Below the pieces are notes generated by a model. The model was not told the DNA's origin, did no database searches, and saw nothing but the letters and a program-made list of their open reading frames with translations. From contig JAHZKV010000072.1 of assembly GCA_022600215.1 (NCBI GenBank), forward strand, positions 1 to 10,500: DNA of 10,500 nt, in the 5' to 3' direction. Positions 7,558 through 10,500 of the stretch are shown here, in pieces. A program made the position numbers and the translations under genes. The stretch comes from a bacterium (GTDB lineage Bacteria > Chlamydiota > Chlamydiia > Chlamydiales > 2-12-FULL-49-11). Position 1 is the stretch's first letter, and each line of letters starts with the position of its first letter.

Positions 7558-7887
7558 ATGAAACGTATTTTCGTACTGTTTACAATGCTGTTTAGCATAA
7601 ACCTATTTGCTTGTGATGGAGTTGTTCACGAAACTCTAGAAGAAGCTAAAGCACTTCATGAACAAGGTTATAAGTTGGACGCAAGGGCTTTAATGGACGA
7701 ACTTTTTGTATCAAATGGATTTGTTTTTAGCGAAGCGGAGTGGGAATGTATAGCAATGTCTGCTCCAAAAGTGAATCGAGGACCAGTACTATATAAATGT
7801 AATAATTGTGGCCGTCGTTTTTGGCATATGGGTAGTAGTGTATGTCCTGCTTGTGGAAGTAGAGATACTCAATATGCAGCTTGGTAG
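7558..7887 (+). CDS. small exported zinc-ribbon-like protein (paralogue 2)
   Basis: The product has 109 residues, with GGGAGGA at 7547-7553 just before the ATG. It shares the architecture of the preceding gene: a signal peptide (MKR, hydrophobic 4-18) ending in NLFAC19, then TLEEAKALHEQGYKLDARAL (27-46), then C81-x2-C84 and C96-x2-C99 near the C-terminus. Cys19 could be a lipidation site (L-F-A-C, with an unusual Phe at -2). Cys64 matches Cys72 of paralogue 1. Apart from these blocks the two proteins have diverged. The gene is much more AT-rich than paralogue 1, so the pair is not a recent tandem duplication or has been replaced since. The 82-nt gap before it holds AT-rich sequence with no convincing promoter. 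The stop is 3 nt before the next gene, suggesting a two-gene unit. Confidence 0.8.
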   Translation: MKRIFVLFTMLFSINLFACDGVVHETLEEAKALHEQGYKLDARALMDELFVSNGFVFSEAEWECIAMSAPKVNRGPVLYKCNNCGRRFWHMGSSVCPACGSRDTQYAAW

Positions 7888-7890
7888 GTA

Positions 7891-8727
7891 ATGTTGAAAA
7901 AGATAGGCCTAGTTTTTTTTGTATTTTCCTTAGTAGGTGCTCTTTACTATTGTGAGCAACAAAGGATTTCTGATGAAAGAGATTTTGTTGAGTATGGATT
8001 GCTGCGAGAAGGAGCAATCTATACTTTACTTGGTGAAAAGCCAATTAGTCAGTTTGGAGCATTTTCACATGAAAAGGTGTCTGATATAGAAATCGAATCA
8101 TTAATAAATGAGTGTCGTGTAAAACTTGATAAGTCAAAGTTGCTTTTTACCGAAAAAGACTATTTTAAAAAAGATATCAGGATTTTATGGGAGACTTGGA
8201 AATCTCGTCAAAAGTTAAACAGTAAATCGTTTGCTCTAGTTGGTCACTCGAATCAAAATATTACCTTTATACACCTTGTAAATAAGTCAATGTTAAAGAA
8301 GGTTTTAGAAGAAAATCATGAATTACTTTCAAATTTCTTTCAGATGGAATTAGATATTGGTAAGATACTGGCTGAAATTGAGGATCCAAAGAGCTTTTTG
8401 TGGACACATATGATGAACTATGAATATGGGCATTTGAGCATGGGGCTTTTGTACGGATTTGGGCGAGAGAACAGTTGTATATTTCAACAGTATTGTGATG
8501 AGAATGTAACTATGAAAGGAAAAAGCTCTTCTTTAGAAGGTTGGGAGGACTCCTTTAATAGGTTCTATTGTACAAACATCTCCTTGGACAACCTTATTTT
8601 ACCAGTATTCATAACATATCATGATAATGATCCTGTGCTGGAGCATTATAAGGAAGAGCGCGCCCGCATCCGCCGTGAATACAAGGATGTCGACCTGCGC
8701 CAGCTCTTCATCGACGCCTTTAAATAG
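7891..8727 (+). CDS. membrane-anchored protein of unknown function (278 residues)
   Basis: The ATG follows the previous stop by 3 nt and has no strong ribosome binding site of its own, so translation is probably coupled to the upstream gene. Residues 1-4 are basic (MLKK) and 5-20 hydrophobic (IGLVFFVFSLVGALYY): an uncleaved anchor or signal peptide ending at Cys21 without a proper lipobox. The rest is mixed alpha/beta and probably periplasmic. Visible blocks are KDIRILWETW (94-103), NYEYGHLSMGLLYGFGREN (176-194) and a charged tail, KEERARIRREYKDVDLRQLF. The LLYGFGREN block recalls hypothetical proteins I associate with chlamydiae, but I cannot name a family or function. The last 28 codons are much GC-richer (47 of 87 bases) than the preceding stretch (21 of 60). 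The gene converges on the adenylation gene with 5 nt between. Confidence 0.75.
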   Translation: MLKKIGLVFFVFSLVGALYYCEQQRISDERDFVEYGLLREGAIYTLLGEKPISQFGAFSHEKVSDIEIESLINECRVKLDKSKLLFTEKDYFKKDIRILWETWKSRQKLNSKSFALVGHSNQNITFIHLVNKSMLKKVLEENHELLSNFFQMELDIGKILAEIEDPKSFLWTHMMNYEYGHLSMGLLYGFGRENSCIFQQYCDENVTMKGKSSSLEGWEDSFNRFYCTNISLDNLILPVFITYHDNDPVLEHYKEERARIRREYKDVDLRQLFIDAFK

Positions 8728-8732
8728 ATTCG

Positions 8733-10499
8733 CTATTGCTTTTCGATCTTGATGTAGTGGCATACATCATGAAGGACATAGGCATTTTTAGTGTAGTCAT
8801 AGCAACCACTTACAAATCCCTCGACAAGGTTATCGAGCCGCTCCTTCTCCATCTCTGTTAGGTTGTTATAATCTGGGGATGTAGAATAGCCATCGGGTGG
8901 GTAGCAACCATCTATCATATACATGTGGATAAGTTCTTTAAATGCTTTTCTTGATGGCTGAGGATGTTGTAGTACAAGCACGTCTGTAGAATATTTGATG
9001 CCCATTTTTTGCAGTAATTTATGCATATGTCCACTATGAGGATATTCACTGCTAATAGGCTCTCTTAAATCGTGTATCGGACCAAGAGGAGCTGTTTGAA
9101 CAAGTAGTATGCTACCCTCATCTTTTAGTAGGCTTAGCATTTTTTTGATAGATCTCTCCCATGTTCTTTTTGGGATGTAGTAGATGGAATGATTGCATAG
9201 GATGTGATCATATCTTTCTCCAAATATAATATCTTGGAATTTACCAGATACGAAAGAGAAGTTTTTTTTTCGTTCTAAGGAGCTTAGAACTGGTATAAGA
9301 TGAGAGTCACAATCTACACCAGTGATTTGCTTGTAGTAGGGGAGTAGAGGTTTTGCTATGATTCCTGGCCCACATCCAATATCTAAAAGGGTGCTTGTAC
9401 TGGAGTCTGGTTTAAATAGGCCCAAAATATACCTACTTTGAAAAGCGACATGGTTTGCGACATTATCAAATAAGTACTTAAACCTTCTGGATTGATCAGA
9501 CTCCAAACCTTTAACATAGTCCTGAGCACTTTTTCTAAAAGCATATGGTTTGGTATTGACGGTCGCAAAATACTCGAAATCATGCTTTTCCCTACCGATA
9601 TGAGATGGAGCTTGCTTGATGATGGTTGCTCTTGTGTTCCTATTCAACTTTTTATACTCCTCCGCCTCACATGAATTCAAAATCTTTTCTACTTTATTTT
9701 GATTTGATTTTACGTGGAAATTTTTTCTTTCGCAGAATACAAAATTTCCATCATGTCTTTGATATCCAACGTCCCCTGTACGATATAGTGTTACTTGTTC
9801 ATTCCCGATTTGATGGTTGAAAAAACGCTCTTTCGTCAGTGAATCTTGCTGATAGTAGCCTATTGCTAGTCCAGGTCCACTTATATAAAACTCACCTTTT
9901 TTTCCAATTGGAACATGTTGAAGCTGCTCATCCAATACATAGAGTTTATTTTTACAAAATGGGACTCCTATATTTTCAGAAAATTGAATTTTTGAGGAAG
10001 AATCATAGATGATCCCAATGGTTGTCCCAATCGCATACTCAGAAGGACCATATGCATTATAAAGGTTTGCTTTATTTGCAATATGCTGATGATCTTGAAT
10101 AAGTTTAGGAGGGATGTTTTCCCCACACATTATCACATTTTGTAGACTATCCAATTTTTTTGATTTTGATTCTGTGAGAAGTTGTTGATAATAAGAGGGG
10201 GTAGAGATGATGAAATTAACTTTGTACCTTGTTATTAAGGATGTTACTTCATTATAGTTGATTGTATTTTTCATGTTCTCATAAAGGCAGACACTACCAC
10301 CAGTAGAAAGAGCATGGATAATGGTAAGGATGCTTGGATCGAAACTAATGCTTGAAGACATTAAAGCACATGAAGGATATGGGAAAAGAGAAGCAAAGGA
10401 TTTTGCTGCATACAAAAGAGAATGATGAGAGATGGTTATTCCCTTTGGCATTCCTGCAGTTCCTGAGGTATAGATGATATAAGCAGGCTGGTTAGGTGC
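8733..10499 (-). CDS. NRPS-like adenylation domain fused to a SAM methyltransferase (3' part, 5' end outside window)
   Basis: The frame stays open to the window edge, so the Met at 10451 is internal; 588 residues are visible. The edge carries adenylation motif A3, YTSGTAGMPKG. A4-type FDPSI, A5 NAYGPSEYA (about 148-156) and A7 YRTGDVGY (about 236-243) follow. The A4 Asp suggests an alpha-amino acid substrate. Hand alignment to PheA gives pocket residues D-P-L-I-I-C-A-I-G, a mostly hydrophobic pocket. After a degraded A8 (ERKNFHVKSNQNKVE) the chain leaves the adenylation fold. Residues from about 345 on form a class I methyltransferase: LLDIGCGPG (371-379) binds SAM and GVDCD follows. No A9/A10 motif, catalytic A10 Lys or phosphopantetheine-bearing carrier follows. 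Methyltransferases between A8 and A9 are known in NRPSs, but there the A domain resumes afterwards. A loading or stand-alone enzyme of a peptide pathway is plausible. Confidence 0.85.
   Translation of the reverse strand, partial: APNQPAYIIYTSGTAGMPKGITISHHSLLYAAKSFASLFPYPSCALMSSSISFDPSILTIIHALSTGGSVCLYENMKNTINYNEVTSLITRYKVNFIISTPSYYQQLLTESKSKKLDSLQNVIMCGENIPPKLIQDHQHIANKANLYNAYGPSEYAIGTTIGIIYDSSSKIQFSENIGVPFCKNKLYVLDEQLQHVPIGKKGEFYISGPGLAIGYYQQDSLTKERFFNHQIGNEQVTLYRTGDVGYQRHDGNFVFCERKNFHVKSNQNKVEKILNSCEAEEYKKLNRNTRATIIKQAPSHIGREKHDFEYFATVNTKPYAFRKSAQDYVKGLESDQSRRFKYLFDNVANHVAFQSRYILGLFKPDSSTSTLLDIGCGPGIIAKPLLPYYKQITGVDCDSHLIPVLSSLERKKNFSFVSGKFQDIIFGERYDHILCNHSIYYIPKRTWERSIKKMLSLLKDEGSILLVQTAPLGPIHDLREPISSEYPHSGHMHKLLQKMGIKYSTDVLVLQHPQPSRKAFKELIHMYMIDGCYPPDGYSTSPDYNNLTEMEKERLDNLVEGFVSGCYDYTKNAYVLHDVCHYIKIEKQ
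9000..9470 (-). other. class I SAM-dependent methyltransferase domain
   Basis: This marks the methyltransferase part of the adenylation fusion. Motif I LLDIGCGPG is encoded at 9363-9389. The acidic post-motif II is GVDCD, and YDHILCNHSIYYI and LKDEGSILLVQ are the later core strands. About 150 further residues end the protein; they contain CYPPDGYS and a polar helical region with no family I recognise. The methyl acceptor (amine, hydroxyl or carboxyl) cannot be read from sequence. Confidence 0.8.
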
Positions 10500-10500
10500 A

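Noticed and set aside
7727..8044. 105-residue minus-strand frame across the 7887/7891 gene junction
   Set aside because: It lies opposite two well-supported genes and has no signal sequence or motif.
8728..8732. Terminator between the convergent genes ending at 8727 and 8733
   Set aside because: Only 5 nt separate the genes and no GC-rich stem with a T-run is visible nearby.

Overview
The window looks like an accessory region of a Gram-negative genome. My best guess is an environmental chlamydia (Parachlamydia-, Simkania- or Waddlia-like). That guess rests on gene style remembered from those genomes: a Sec-exported Rhs/YD-repeat protein with a MORN-variant partner, short exported lineage-specific proteins and AT-rich intergenic DNA. 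No marker gene settles it. I saw no tRNA, rRNA, CRISPR array, insertion sequence or integrase.

Layout. (1) Positions 2-223 (+) hold the 3' end of a PagL-like lipid A deacylase. A strong ribosome binding site then leads into a small membrane protein (265-672, +). (2) Positions 676-6919 (-) form a two-gene unit. A 1722-residue Rhs/YD-repeat protein is made first, with a signal peptide, intact Rhs core and a 306-residue C-terminal domain that looks like a serine alpha/beta hydrolase. It overlaps by 20 nt an exported MORN-variant protein of 364 residues, which sits where an immunity or partner protein would. (3) Positions 6920-7121 are an AT-rich divergent promoter region. (4) Positions 7122-8727 (+) carry two paralogous small exported proteins, each ending in a C-x2-C...C-x2-C zinc-ribbon-like knuckle pair, then a membrane-anchored unknown protein starting 3 nt after the second. 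(5) Positions 8733-10499 (-) are the 3' part of an NRPS-like gene: an adenylation core (A3-A7) runs straight into a class I SAM methyltransferase, with no recognisable A10 lysine region and no carrier domain.

How the genes may work together. Five consecutive genes (676-8727) have N-terminal export or anchor signals, so the centre of the window looks like a secreted or envelope-associated set around the Rhs protein. In known polymorphic toxins the Rhs shell encloses and releases its C-terminal domain, and an adjacent gene protects the producer. Here the domain could be a lipase or esterase and the MORN protein its partner; both are inferences. The adenylation-methyltransferase gene is convergent with this set and probably belongs to a separate pathway that continues outside the window.

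Base composition is patchy. The Rhs core, the small membrane protein and the last ~28 codons of the 278-residue gene are GC-richer than the Rhs C-terminal domain and the second zinc-ribbon gene, which suggests a mosaic history.
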